This document shows positions 31,909 to 40,255 of a DNA stretch of 64,000 nucleotides, piece after piece. The position numbers and the translations under genes were made by a program. Location: positions 62,001 to 126,000 of the forward strand of contig NZ_RHHV01000005.1 in NCBI RefSeq assembly GCF_003710905.1, in the 5' to 3' direction. The stretch comes from Brevibacillus parabrevis (GTDB lineage: Bacteria > Bacillota > Bacilli > Brevibacillales > Brevibacillaceae). The stretch's first letter is position 1, and each line of letters begins with the position of its first letter. Below the pieces are notes generated by a model. That model made no database searches. It was not told the origin of the DNA and saw nothing but the letters and a program-made list of their open reading frames with translations.

Positions 31909-34275
31909 TCAGTTGTCCGTTTCCAGATGCTCGTAGCTGCTCGCGGATACGTGGTCGAGCAAGAACGTTTTTGCATCGCGGTAGTAAAGATGCAGCTCGT
32001 GCATGGCGCGTGTGCAAGCGGTATAAAACAGCTTGCGTTCGCTTTCCCGGCTGTAGCTCTTGGCAGAAGCGTCGTATAGGATGACGGCATCGAACTCGAC
32101 CCCTTTTGCCAAGTACGACGGGATGACGAGATTGCCTGTATCGTAGGACAAGGTAGAAGTGGTAATCAGACGAATCGGCAAAAGCGCAGCGAGACTCTGA
32201 TGCGCTTTCTCGGCTTCCGCAGCTGTTTTCGTAATGACGGCAATCGTCTTGTGTCCGTTTGCCGACAGCTTTTTCACCCGCTCGACAATCTGCTGTGTAA
32301 GCTCGGCGTCGCTGTGTACCTTCGTCACGGTCGGCATCCGGCCATCCCGGTTGAAAGGCTCGATCTGCTCGCCGCCTGCGACCAGCTGCTTCGTGAACCG
32401 GACAATCGGCAAGGTAGAGCGGTAGCTTTTCGTCAGCACGAATGTTTCTGTCTCTTCTGGTTCAAAGAGCGAGGAGACTGTGCCGAAGCTTTCGTCGTGC
32501 GCAGCATGCGCGTAAATCGCCTGATTCCAGTCGCCGAGCACGGTCATTTTGGCGCGCGGAAACAAGTTTTTGATCAGCGCAAACTGAAACGCCGAGTAAT
32601 CCTGGGCTTCGTCGAGAAATACATGGCGGACGAGATTGTTCGTCTGCTTGCCTTCCAGGCGCTCCTGCAAGTACAAATAAGGCGGAATGTCTTCCTGTGT
32701 CAGCTTGCCTTGATCCAAGCACTCCAGGGTCAGCGAACAGATCGCGGGCCATGCAGCTGAACTCAGGGACGGCTCATCCGACAGCAACTGGTCGAGCAGC
32801 GCCTGGTCGGCATACATTTGGCGATAAGTGGCCTGTATATCAATAAATTGCAGCGAAGCAATCGAGTCGCGAACCGGCTGAAAATGCTGTTTGACCACCC
32901 GCTTTGCCAGCAGCTCCTGCTCGCGGTCGAAGTCGTCGAAAGAATCGTCGCGAAACTGCTTTTTGCGGCGAAGCTGCTGATAGGCGGCTACATAAGCATC
33001 TTTATCGAGCAATTGCACCTCGTCCTCGACCCACGGTTTACTGCGCTCGCGCCGTTCCAGCTGTTTGACTTCCGCGAGCAAAGCTCGTGCCACCAGAGCC
33101 ATCCGGTTCGGGATCGGCAAAGAGGTGTCATGGGAATAAAACAGCTCCTGTATGTGCGCGGCGGAAATAAGCGTGCCCTGGCGAAACGAAATCGGACGGA
33201 ACACGATGCCTCCTCGCATGAGGCGATCCGCGTACTGATTCATCACGCGCAGGAAAGGAGCGGACGATTTGCAGCGAATCGCCGCAAGCCTTGCCTCGTA
33301 GTCAGGCTCGTCATGGGCGGTAAGCACGTACTCCATTTGCTCCAGCGAATTTTCCAGGGAAAAGGAATCGCCAAGCCGATGCTGGGCGTACTCTTGAAAA
33401 GTCGTTTGCTGCATGTTTTCCTCGCCCAGCTCGGGAAGAACCGTCGAGATGTAGCTGTTGAACAGCGAGTTGGGGGAAAACAGGACGATCTGCTCTGCGG
33501 TCAAAGTCTTGCGATAGCGGTAGAGCAAATAGGCGACCCGTTGCAGGGCGGCCGAAGTCTTGCCGCTGCCGGCTGCCCCGGAGACGATCAGCAAGCGGCT
33601 TTTTTCGTTGCGAATAATCCGGTTCTGGTCACGCTGGATCGTGGCGACGATGCTTTTCATTTGCGAATCGGCTTGCTTGCCCAACACTTCCTGAAGCAGC
33701 TCGTCGCCGATGGTCACGCCAGTATCGAACATGTGAAGCAGTTGCCCATCGCGGATGATATATTGCCGCTTGCACGTAATCTTTCCTGAGACGACCCCGC
33801 TTGGCGTGTCATAGTGAGCCGGGCCGGGGGAATAGTCGTAGTACAGGCTGGAGATCGGTGCCCGCCAGTCATAAATGAGAAAATGCTCGTCGTTTTTGTC
33901 CAGTAAAGAGGCGATTCCGAGATAAATGCGTTCTGAACCAGGCTCGGTTTCTTCGTGAAAATCAATCCGGCCAAAATAGGGAGAGTGCATCAATCGCTGC
34001 ATGGTACGCAACTGATTCTGGGCATGACGCTGGCTGCGCTCCCGCTCCGACAATACTTCAGCTTGCTGCTTGATGCTGACGTACGTCTCGATCGCCTCGG
34101 TGGCATCCTCGAAGTTGACGGTCACATCGTCCCAAAAATGCTTGCGGATTCCGACGATATCTTCACTTACGACTTGTACCTGCTGTTCGAGGTCGGTGAT
34201 CCGGTTGCTGATTTCAGTGATGACTGTCTCAACCCGTTGCTGTTCGTTTTGCCTTTCTTGATCAGTAGCGCTCAT
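31909..34275 (-). CDS. helD: HelD-like RNA polymerase recycling ATPase
   Basis: A 788-residue UvrD-like motor that removes stalled or idle RNA polymerase from DNA, as B. subtilis HelD does. An N-terminal coiled-coil arm (about residues 5-75, rich in E, Q and R) precedes two ATPase domains: Walker A GAAGSGKTSAA (about residues 218-228), Walker B VFLDEAQDYS and GDWNQAIYA, with the C-terminal helicase motifs after. The long insert between the ATPase halves matches class I HelD. ATG 34275 is behind AAGGAG. It shares its upstream region with a divergent small RNA promoter. Confidence 0.93.
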   Translation of the reverse strand: MSATDQERQNEQQRVETVITEISNRITDLEQQVQVVSEDIVGIRKHFWDDVTVNFEDATEAIETYVSIKQQAEVLSERERSQRHAQNQLRTMQRLMHSPYFGRIDFHEETEPGSERIYLGIASLLDKNDEHFLIYDWRAPISSLYYDYSPGPAHYDTPSGVVSGKITCKRQYIIRDGQLLHMFDTGVTIGDELLQEVLGKQADSQMKSIVATIQRDQNRIIRNEKSRLLIVSGAAGSGKTSAALQRVAYLLYRYRKTLTAEQIVLFSPNSLFNSYISTVLPELGEENMQQTTFQEYAQHRLGDSFSLENSLEQMEYVLTAHDEPDYEARLAAIRCKSSAPFLRVMNQYADRLMRGGIVFRPISFRQGTLISAAHIQELFYSHDTSLPIPNRMALVARALLAEVKQLERRERSKPWVEDEVQLLDKDAYVAAYQQLRRKKQFRDDSFDDFDREQELLAKRVVKQHFQPVRDSIASLQFIDIQATYRQMYADQALLDQLLSDEPSLSSAAWPAICSLTLECLDQGKLTQEDIPPYLYLQERLEGKQTNNLVRHVFLDEAQDYSAFQFALIKNLFPRAKMTVLGDWNQAIYAHAAHDESFGTVSSLFEPEETETFVLTKSYRSTLPIVRFTKQLVAGGEQIEPFNRDGRMPTVTKVHSDAELTQQIVERVKKLSANGHKTIAVITKTAAEAEKAHQSLAALLPIRLITTSTLSYDTGNLVIPSYLAKGVEFDAVILYDASAKSYSRESERKLFYTACTRAMHELHLYYRDAKTFLLDHVSASSYEHLETDN

Positions 34276-34316
34276 GGTACCGCTCCTTTTTCGTTCCCCT
34301 TTTTTGATCTGAAGGT

Positions 34317-34345
34317 TTGACAAGGATGTTGCAATGTGGTAAGAT
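34317..34345 (+). promoter_or_regulatory. Strong promoter divergent from helD
   Basis: TTGACA (34317-34322), 17-bp spacer, TAAGAT (34340-34345), directed away from helD with no normal gene downstream. Confidence 0.6.
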
Positions 34346-34351
34346 TATATT

Positions 34352-34490
34352 GGAGATAGAATGATAGTTTTTTCGAAAGTCACCTACAGACCAATTCCCA
34401 TTGTAGCAGAGGGTCTATAGGTTTTCAACATGTAAAAAAATAGTAGCCGATACGACGAAGACGGGGCGATGCCTGTGTCTTCGTTTTTTT
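34352..34490 (+). ncRNA. Putative small RNA or micro-ORF transcript
   Basis: A transcript of about 140 nt is expected between the promoter at 34317-34345 and the terminator at 34455-34490. A hairpin CCTACAGACC/GGTCTATAGG (one mismatch) lies near 34382-34421. It also holds a 19-codon frame, ATG 34361 to TAG 34420, behind GGAG, but the site would be at the very 5' end. Function unknown. Confidence 0.45.
34455..34490 (+). terminator. Terminator of the small transcript
   Basis: ACGAAGAC/GTCTTCGT stem and seven T. Confidence 0.85.
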
Positions 34491-34554
34491 GCTTTCAGGG
34501 GCAGTTATGGTTATGGAAAAGAGGGCGGGGAAAAAGCGAATGGCTTTTTCCCTC

Positions 34555-35154
34555 CTATAACGGGTGCTCCCACCAGTTCATGTAAACATAAAAAGCCGGT
34601 TGCTCGCCTGTATCCGGGACGCGAATCGTCAAGGCCATTCCCGGGCCGATGATCCACTGGCCGTTTGGTTGCTCGCCCGCTGTCGCCATGGGCGGGACGA
34701 TGCGGATCGAGGCGAAGACTCCGTCTGGATGGCCGGGTGGATGGTCTGATCCGTACATGATCTGTCCTTGAGCCGCGGGACAGGCAGCAAGCTGGATGTA
34801 GCCGGACGTCACTTGCGCCGATGCTTTGGCTTTGGCGATGCCAGCTGCTTTGCCAAACCAGATGTGCGCTTCGAGAGGGCAAGCTTGCGGATTCGTGATC
34901 AGCCACTGGTTTACGTATAAAAGCACGCCAGAGCGAAGCGGATTGACCAGAGAAGCGAAGCCGTGCTCGCCGTCTTGAGCGACTATTTTTTCCGATTGCC
35001 CGAGGAAGTGCTTGCATGGATCGGAGATTGGCATCGTGTATGGGGCGGGCATGTTGCGGTTCAGCGGCGCAGTGGGCGGAGGTGTGGGAAAGGGAAAGTA
35101 GCCCATCTGCATGTAAATATCAGGAAGGCCGTAATAGTAGGAGGAGTTGGTCAT
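34555..35154 (-). CDS. DUF6143-like protein
   Basis: A 199-residue protein with a proline- and tyrosine-rich start (residues 1-45) and a beta-rich body that includes FASLVNPLRSGVLLYVNQWLI, a pattern I associate with DUF6143 proteins of spore formers. No signal peptide or membrane segment. Function unknown; a spore or surface structural role is possible but not shown. ATG 35154 follows AAGGAG. Confidence 0.7.
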   Translation of the reverse strand: MTNSSYYYGLPDIYMQMGYFPFPTPPPTAPLNRNMPAPYTMPISDPCKHFLGQSEKIVAQDGEHGFASLVNPLRSGVLLYVNQWLITNPQACPLEAHIWFGKAAGIAKAKASAQVTSGYIQLAACPAAQGQIMYGSDHPPGHPDGVFASIRIVPPMATAGEQPNGQWIIGPGMALTIRVPDTGEQPAFYVYMNWWEHPL

Positions 35155-35241
35155 GTTTTTTTCTCCTTACCGATTCAGTAGTGCCAGCCCTACAGCATAT
35201 GGCATTCGTCTATTCGGGGTGCGGCGCTGCTTCTTTTACAG

Positions 35242-35273
35242 AGAAAAACGCCCAAACAGCGAGCGTTGGGCGT
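35242..35273 (-). terminator. Terminator of the DUF423 gene
   Basis: ACGCCCAA/TTGGGCGT stem, with TTTTT following on the minus strand. Confidence 0.75.
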
Positions 35274-35299
35274 ACGATGACGTCTGAAGTATGGAGCGG

Positions 35300-35674
35300 T
35301 TACGATACGGCTTTCCAGGCGTGGAAGGCAAGCAGTGCCCAGCCAGCGAGAAACAGGACGCCGCCGATCGGGGTAATCGCCCCGAGCACTTTGATCCCGG
35401 TCATGGCCAATGTGTAGAGACTGCCGGAAAAGATCACAGTTCCGGCTGCGAAGCACCATCCCGCCCAGACAAGCCCGGAAGAGTCCGGATACCATTTGAG
35501 CAGCAAAGCGACGAGCACGAGTGCCAGAGCGTGAGTCGTCTGGTACGTCACTCCCGTATGAAAAATGCCAAGCGAATATTCATCCAGCTTTTCTTTCAGG
35601 GCGTGGGCACCGAATGCTCCAAGCGCAACCGAAAGAAAACCGCTGACACTGCCGAGCAGCAAAAACAGCTTCAT
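35300..35674 (-). CDS. DUF423 membrane protein (YwdK-like)
   Basis: A 124-residue membrane protein with four hydrophobic segments. The opening GFLSVALGAFGAHALK is the DUF423 signature, and TGVTYQTTHALALVLVALLL follows. Function unknown. It is preceded by GGAG and ends before its own minus-strand terminator; it could run into the DUF6143-like gene only by read-through. Confidence 0.92.
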   Translation of the reverse strand: MKLFLLLGSVSGFLSVALGAFGAHALKEKLDEYSLGIFHTGVTYQTTHALALVLVALLLKWYPDSSGLVWAGWCFAAGTVIFSGSLYTLAMTGIKVLGAITPIGGVLFLAGWALLAFHAWKAVS

Positions 35675-35875
35675 GCGTCATTCACTCCTTCAGATAATCG
35701 AAATCAGGCACAAATATCCATTATTATTGTACCGCACAAGGATGAGCTATGCCCAATTGCAATTTGATGAACAGTGTGTTGGACGAACGTACAGACCGCT
35801 TGTCAGCCTCTGACATAGAGTGAAGTATTGCAGCGGTTTCATTTTTAGGCTGTTGCATAGGGAGGTGACGTGGAC

Positions 35876-36058
35876 ATGAACAAATGGCTTTCCTTGGCTG
35901 GCGGTCTGCTCGGCGGCTATGCTTTGTTGAACACTCCGTTGGACGGCACGTTTTTGAACGGGCTGAATCCAGTGGTGGACGGCATTGGCCTGATCGCTAT
36001 GCTCGTCTTCTCCGGTGCTCTTATTTATTCGGGCGTGCGTGACTGGTTCCAAAAATAA
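35876..36058 (+). CDS. Small two-segment membrane protein
   Basis: A 60-residue protein with two hydrophobic segments (about residues 5-20 and 37-52) joined by a polar loop. ATG 35876 lies 8 bases after GGAGGTG; the in-frame GTG 35870 is too close. Family not recognised. It stands alone with a hairpin after it. Confidence 0.75.
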   Translation: MNKWLSLAGGLLGGYALLNTPLDGTFLNGLNPVVDGIGLIAMLVFSGALIYSGVRDWFQK

Positions 36059-36080
36059 GGACGACACGCAGGCGTGAACA

Positions 36081-36116
36081 AAGCGAAGGCGTCTCCTGGA
36101 TGGGGGCGCTTTTTTA
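36081..36116 (+). terminator. Terminator after the small membrane protein
   Basis: AAGCG/CGCTT with an inner GC-rich stem, followed by six T. Confidence 0.65.
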
Positions 36117-36117
36117 T

Positions 36118-36337
36118 TTGGGGAACAAGTTCTTGCCAGCCTGGCGATTTAGAAGCATATTGATTCAAGCGTGGCAAAGCAAGTAAGCTAATTGCCTTAT
36201 CTAACATCGCTGCGTGCATTACATATTTGTGATATAGGGCTAAAGAAATAGACATATTGGAAATTTTCAATTAAAATATTCTGGAAATGAGGATCGCCTG
36301 AATTATGTTCATTTGACCGAATTAGGAGGAGCAAAAA
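36118..36337. other. AT-rich stretch before the coiled-coil gene
   Basis: No gene or clear structure. It marks the start of an AT-rich patch that continues through the helicase relic. Confidence 0.4.
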
Positions 36338-36565
36338 ATGGCAACTCTTGAAGATGTAGTAAGCGTTTTGGTGGAAATACTAGGTGAGATCAAGGTTTTA
36401 AATGAGCGCGTGGATAAGATCGAGGACTATCTTATTGATATGACAGTTGCTGTTGAGTCGATTAAGAATATTACAGAAAGCATAGACGATAATGTCCATA
36501 CTATAAAATTAGATATTGATTCAATCGACAATACTGTTCAAAATATTGATATTTCCGTCGGCTAA
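36338..36565 (+). CDS. Small coiled-coil protein
   Basis: A 75-residue acidic protein with a nearly unbroken heptad pattern of I, V and L (for example LVEILGEIKVLNERVDKIED), so it is probably one long coiled coil. ATG 36338 follows AGGAGGAG. No family recognised. It lies in an AT-rich patch next to a broken helicase, so it may be a leftover of an acquired system. It could be a phage-type or surface spacer protein. Confidence 0.6.
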   Translation: MATLEDVVSVLVEILGEIKVLNERVDKIEDYLIDMTVAVESIKNITESIDDNVHTIKLDIDSIDNTVQNIDISVG

Positions 36566-36595
36566 AGGCATTAAAATCTTAGACCGATTGTGTAT

Positions 36596-36640
36596 AGGGT
36601 TGTCCCGAAAGTCAGATGTCTGATTTTTGGGACAGCCCTT
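36596..36640. repeat. Perfect-type hairpin, possible IS end or terminator
   Basis: AGGGTTGTCCC pairs with GGGACAGCCCT (G-U allowed), with an inner stem TCAGA/TCTGA. This sequence type is common at ends of IS1182-like elements; it sits exactly where the helicase remnant begins. Confidence 0.5.
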
Positions 36641-36643
36641 AAT

Positions 36644-37314
36644 TATGCTTTTATCCACGTGTATTACTGGAAAAAGGTGGTAGCTGGGGATGAGAAGCAA
36701 GCAAAGAGCTTATTGGAATGGGCAAAGCCTAAGTTTCCAGAAAAATGGTTGGCTTGGCATTATCGCTCGCAGTACGAAGAGCTAATCAATTTTTCAAACT
36801 ACGCATTTTATGACAAACGAGTTCAGATAGCACCTACAGTATCAACGGACAAGAAATCGAAGCCTATCGAATTTATACCTGTTAATGGGCATTGGTTAAA
36901 CCGATCAAACAGACTGGAAGCCGAGCAGATCGTTGAAACAGTACCAATTCCTTATCGAAGAAGCCAAAAATCGAAAAAATGGTGAAGAGAATGTCGGGCT
37001 TTTTGTGAAAAATATTGAAAATGTTCAGGGGGATGAACGAGATATTATCCTTTTTTCAGTTGGGTATGCCAAAGATATCGATGGAAAAATGGTAAGTCAA
37101 TTCGGCCCATTGTCACGTGACAGTGGGGAAAATCGATTAAATGTGGCTAGTTGCGCGGGAAAGGGATATATACAGACAAAGATTTTTAGAAGAAAAGGGA
37201 TGGGTTATTCATCGCATTTGGAGTCGAAATTGGTGGATTTCAAAGGAAAAAGAGATGGCTAAGATTGAGAGCGTACTTGAACAATTAATGAGCACAAAAA
37301 TACAAAGAGTGTGA
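36644..37314 (+). pseudogene. Remnant of a large DUF4011/DUF3320-type helicase
   Basis: Three pieces of one superfamily 1 helicase lie in different frames. Piece 1 (36644-36982) has VVAGDEKQ and LAWHYRSQYEELINFSN; piece 2 (36933-37165) has [19 protein letters not shown] and [15 protein letters not shown]; piece 3 (about 37170-37314) has [17 protein letters not shown], the Vsr-like C-terminal nuclease part. The last two are joined by a deletion where the usual motif VI (ITRAK) should be. The normal protein is well over 1000 residues, so only the end survives. Confidence 0.85.
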
Positions 37315-37377
37315 GATAGCATGACATATGAGGGCTTTTAAGTACCCAAGAATAAAGAATGACTAAACTCGATGAAG

Positions 37378-37406
37378 GCGTTTCCTCAAAAGGAGACGCT
37401 TTTTTG
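37378..37406 (+). terminator. Terminator before spoVR
   Basis: GCGTTTCCT/AGGAGACGC (one mismatch, tight CAAA loop) with six T. Confidence 0.75.
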
Positions 37407-37519
37407 TTGTCAAAACACTTCCCTGCCACTCCAACCGTTTTTTCCAAGAACCGTGGCGTCTTTTCTCCACTTGCCCCATATACATAAAGTAGGCTTTGGC
37501 GAATGGAGGGGGAAAGGCA

Positions 37520-38941
37520 ATGACAGGCGACGAGCGCAAAGAACTGGAGCGATCCATTGACGAGATCACGGAGATAGCCAAGGGGTTCAACCTTGATTTT
37601 TATCCGATGCGATACGAAATATGCCCGGCAGACATCATCTACACGTTTGGCGCGTACGGCATGCCGACCAGGTTCTCGCACTGGAGTTTTGGAAAGAGCT
37701 TTTACCGGATGAAACTGCAATACGACCTGAACCTGAGCAAAATTTACGAGCTGGTCATCAACTCCAACCCGTGCTATGCGTTTCTTCTGGACGGCAACTC
37801 ACTGATCCAAAACAAGCTGATCGTTGCCCACGTGCTGGCTCACTGCGACTTTTTCAAAAACAACATGCGCTTCTCCAATACGAACCGCGATATGGTCGAG
37901 AGCATGGCGGCGAGCGGCGAGCGGATTCGCCAGTACGAGATCGAGCACGGCAAGGAAGCGGTCGAGAACTTGCTGGATGCGAGCCTGGCGATACAGGAGC
38001 ATATTGATCCGAGCTTGCTGCGTCCCAAGCTGAGATGGAAGCGGGAAGGGGAAGAGCCACAGAAAAAAGCGAAGTATGAGCGGACATCGCCTTACGATGA
38101 CCTGTGGGGACTGGATCGCAAAGAAAAAGTGGAGGCTGATCCCGCCAAGCAAGTGCGCAAATTCCCGCCGGCTCCGGAAAAAGACTTGCTGCTGTTCATC
38201 ATGGAGTACAGCAACGTGTTGGACGATTGGCAACGCGATGTGCTGACGATCATCCGCGACGAGATGCTCTACTTCTGGCCGCAGATGGAGACGAAGATCA
38301 TGAACGAAGGCTGGGCGACCTACTGGCATATGCGCATTTTGCGGGAGATGGAGCTGACGGAGGCGGAGACGATTGAATTTGCCAAGCTGCATTCCTCAGT
38401 CATCCAGCCGTCGACGACAAGCATTAACCCGTACCATCTCGGCTTGAAAATTTTTGAGGACATTGAAAGACGCTGGGACAATCCAACGCAGGAAGAGCAG
38501 GAGCGCTTTGGCCGCAAGCCGGGCGAAGGGCGCGCCAAGCTGTTTGAGGTGCGCGAGCTGGAATCCGACATCAGCTTTATCCGCAACTTCCTGACGAAAG
38601 ACTTGGTGAGCGACCTCGACCTGTACATGTTCGGCAAGCAGGGCAACGACTGGGTCGTAACGGAAAAACAGTGGGAGCAAGTACGCGACGGTCTGGCCGG
38701 GACGCGAGTAAACGGCGGCTTCCCATATGTGCTGGTGCATGATGGCGACTATTTGCGCTCAGGAGAGCTATTGCTCAAGCACCACTTCGAAGGCTTGGAG
38801 CTGGACGTGAAGTACGTCGAGAAGACGCTGCCTTACGTCTACACCTTGTGGGGAAAAAATATCCACCTGGAGACAGTCGTGGAAGACCGGCAAGTCATGT
38901 TCACCTATGACGGCAAAAAGGTGCATCGCAGGTTTTTGTAA
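37520..38941 (+). CDS. spoVR: SpoVR family sporulation protein
   Basis: A 473-residue cytoplasmic protein needed for normal spore cortex formation in B. subtilis (468 residues there). Recognised from [20 protein letters not shown] at the start, the HADFFKNN-like segment (AHCDFFKNN), [16 protein letters not shown] and the [19 protein letters not shown] block. ATG 37520 lies 8 bases after GGAGGGGG; the TTG at 37496 is not needed. Its presence supports a spore-forming host. Confidence 0.96.
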   Translation: MTGDERKELERSIDEITEIAKGFNLDFYPMRYEICPADIIYTFGAYGMPTRFSHWSFGKSFYRMKLQYDLNLSKIYELVINSNPCYAFLLDGNSLIQNKLIVAHVLAHCDFFKNNMRFSNTNRDMVESMAASGERIRQYEIEHGKEAVENLLDASLAIQEHIDPSLLRPKLRWKREGEEPQKKAKYERTSPYDDLWGLDRKEKVEADPAKQVRKFPPAPEKDLLLFIMEYSNVLDDWQRDVLTIIRDEMLYFWPQMETKIMNEGWATYWHMRILREMELTEAETIEFAKLHSSVIQPSTTSINPYHLGLKIFEDIERRWDNPTQEEQERFGRKPGEGRAKLFEVRELESDISFIRNFLTKDLVSDLDLYMFGKQGNDWVVTEKQWEQVRDGLAGTRVNGGFPYVLVHDGDYLRSGELLLKHHFEGLELDVKYVEKTLPYVYTLWGKNIHLETVVEDRQVMFTYDGKKVHRRFL

Positions 38942-38948
38942 AAAAGGC

Positions 38949-38992
38949 AAGCCGTACGTCCGGGGATGATCCAGCCGGGGGTGCGGCTTTTC
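38949..38992 (+). terminator. spoVR terminator
   Basis: AAGCCG/CGGCTT outer stem with a GC-rich inner part and TTTT. Confidence 0.7.
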
Positions 38993-39080
38993 TGCTTGCT
39001 GCCAGCAGGATTTGGTCCGCCCGTTGTGGAAATTTTCGCAAAGCAAAAGCGATCTACCTACTTCCCGGGAGGTTCTCCAC

Positions 39081-40016
39081 ATGATAAAGCACGTAGCAGT
39101 AATCGGATCAGGTGTAATGGGGCATGGCATCGCCCAGCTATATGCGTTGGCGGGTTTCTCTGTTTCGCTTTACGATTTGCAGGAGGAACTATTGCACAAA
39201 GCAAAAGCGAGCGTGGAACAAAGTCTGGACTTGCTGGAAAAAGAGGGAGTCATTACGGAGCAGGACAAGTCCTCTGCACTGGAGCGGATTGTGCTGACTA
39301 CCGATTTGCAGCAAGCAGTGGCTGAGGCTGATGTGATTACGGAAGCTGTGCCGGAAGTGATCGAGCTGAAATGGCAGCTGTTCGCCCAGTTGGAGCAGTT
39401 TGCCAAGCCGGAGGCGATTATCGCTTCCAATACGTCTACTTTCTCTATCGCGCGGCTGATCGAAAAGGCAAAGTTGCCGCACCGTTTTATCATCACTCAC
39501 TTTTTTAATCCGGCGCAGCTCGTTCCGCTTGTCGAGATTGTGCGTCACGAGCAAACGGCAGAGGAAGTTGTCACAGCGACAGTCAAGCTGATGGAACGAA
39601 TCGGCAAAGCTCCCGTGCTGCTGAAAAAAGATGTGCCTGGCTTTATCGCCAACCGCCTGCAAACGGCGTTGATGAGAGAGGCGTTTCATTTGCTGGAGGA
39701 AGGCGTGGCGAGTGCGGAAGACATCGATACGGTAATGAAAGCAGGCATCGGCTTTCGCTGGGCGTTCGTCGGGCCGATCGAGACCGCTGATTTTGGCGGG
39801 CTGGATACGTGGCAGCGCGTCATGGACAATTTGGCGCCGGAACTGGATCAATCTATTACGGCTCCACAGATTATTAGCGAGCACGTGAACAAAGGCGAGC
39901 TGGGCACCAAATCAGGCGCAGGCATCTACTCGTACGAGCACGTCTCAGTCGCGGACAGGCTGCACGCAAGAGACGAGCAGTTCATCCGGCTGACCAAGCT
40001 GAAAAACGAGCGATAA
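39081..40016 (+). CDS. 3-hydroxyacyl-CoA (3-hydroxybutyryl-CoA) dehydrogenase
   Basis: An NAD(P)-dependent dehydrogenase of 311 residues that interconverts 3-hydroxyacyl-CoA and 3-ketoacyl-CoA in fatty-acid or butyrate metabolism. The Rossmann motif GSGVMGHGIA is at residues 8-17; SNTSTFSI and the catalytic FFNPAQLVPLVEI (with the preceding His) follow, then the all-helical dimer domain. ATG 39081 is behind GGGAGG. No other beta-oxidation gene is adjacent, so the pathway is not fixed. Confidence 0.94.
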   Translation: MIKHVAVIGSGVMGHGIAQLYALAGFSVSLYDLQEELLHKAKASVEQSLDLLEKEGVITEQDKSSALERIVLTTDLQQAVAEADVITEAVPEVIELKWQLFAQLEQFAKPEAIIASNTSTFSIARLIEKAKLPHRFIITHFFNPAQLVPLVEIVRHEQTAEEVVTATVKLMERIGKAPVLLKKDVPGFIANRLQTALMREAFHLLEEGVASAEDIDTVMKAGIGFRWAFVGPIETADFGGLDTWQRVMDNLAPELDQSITAPQIISEHVNKGELGTKSGAGIYSYEHVSVADRLHARDEQFIRLTKLKNER

Positions 40017-40040
40017 ACAATAGGGCAAAAGCAATCAGGA

Positions 40041-40069
40041 AAAAGTCGGGGGATATCCCGGCTTTTTTT
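40041..40069 (+). terminator. Terminator of the dehydrogenase gene
   Basis: GTCGGG/CCCGGC stem (one G-U pair) with seven T. Confidence 0.85.
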
Positions 40070-40159
40070 CTAGCCTTTTTTTCGCCCGGAAACGCATGCT
40101 GCTGCCCTTTTACAGGCAATCCCGGGTATCAAAGCCGACAAACTTTATCGTCTTTTTAC

Positions 40160-40187
40160 TAAAAAAGCATTAGGCAGTTACCGATAT
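40160..40187 (+). promoter_or_regulatory. Candidate sigma-D (flagellar) promoter
   Basis: TAAA (40160-40163), 16-bp gap, ACCGATAT (40180-40187), close to the sigma-D consensus TAAA-N15-GCCGATAA. The downstream gene encodes a chemoreceptor, a typical sigma-D target. Confidence 0.5.
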
Positions 40188-40255
40188 TAGTCATTAGGAC
40201 TTATAACGATTGTCCTTTTTTATCCAAATTCAACAAGGAAAGAAGATGAACAGAC

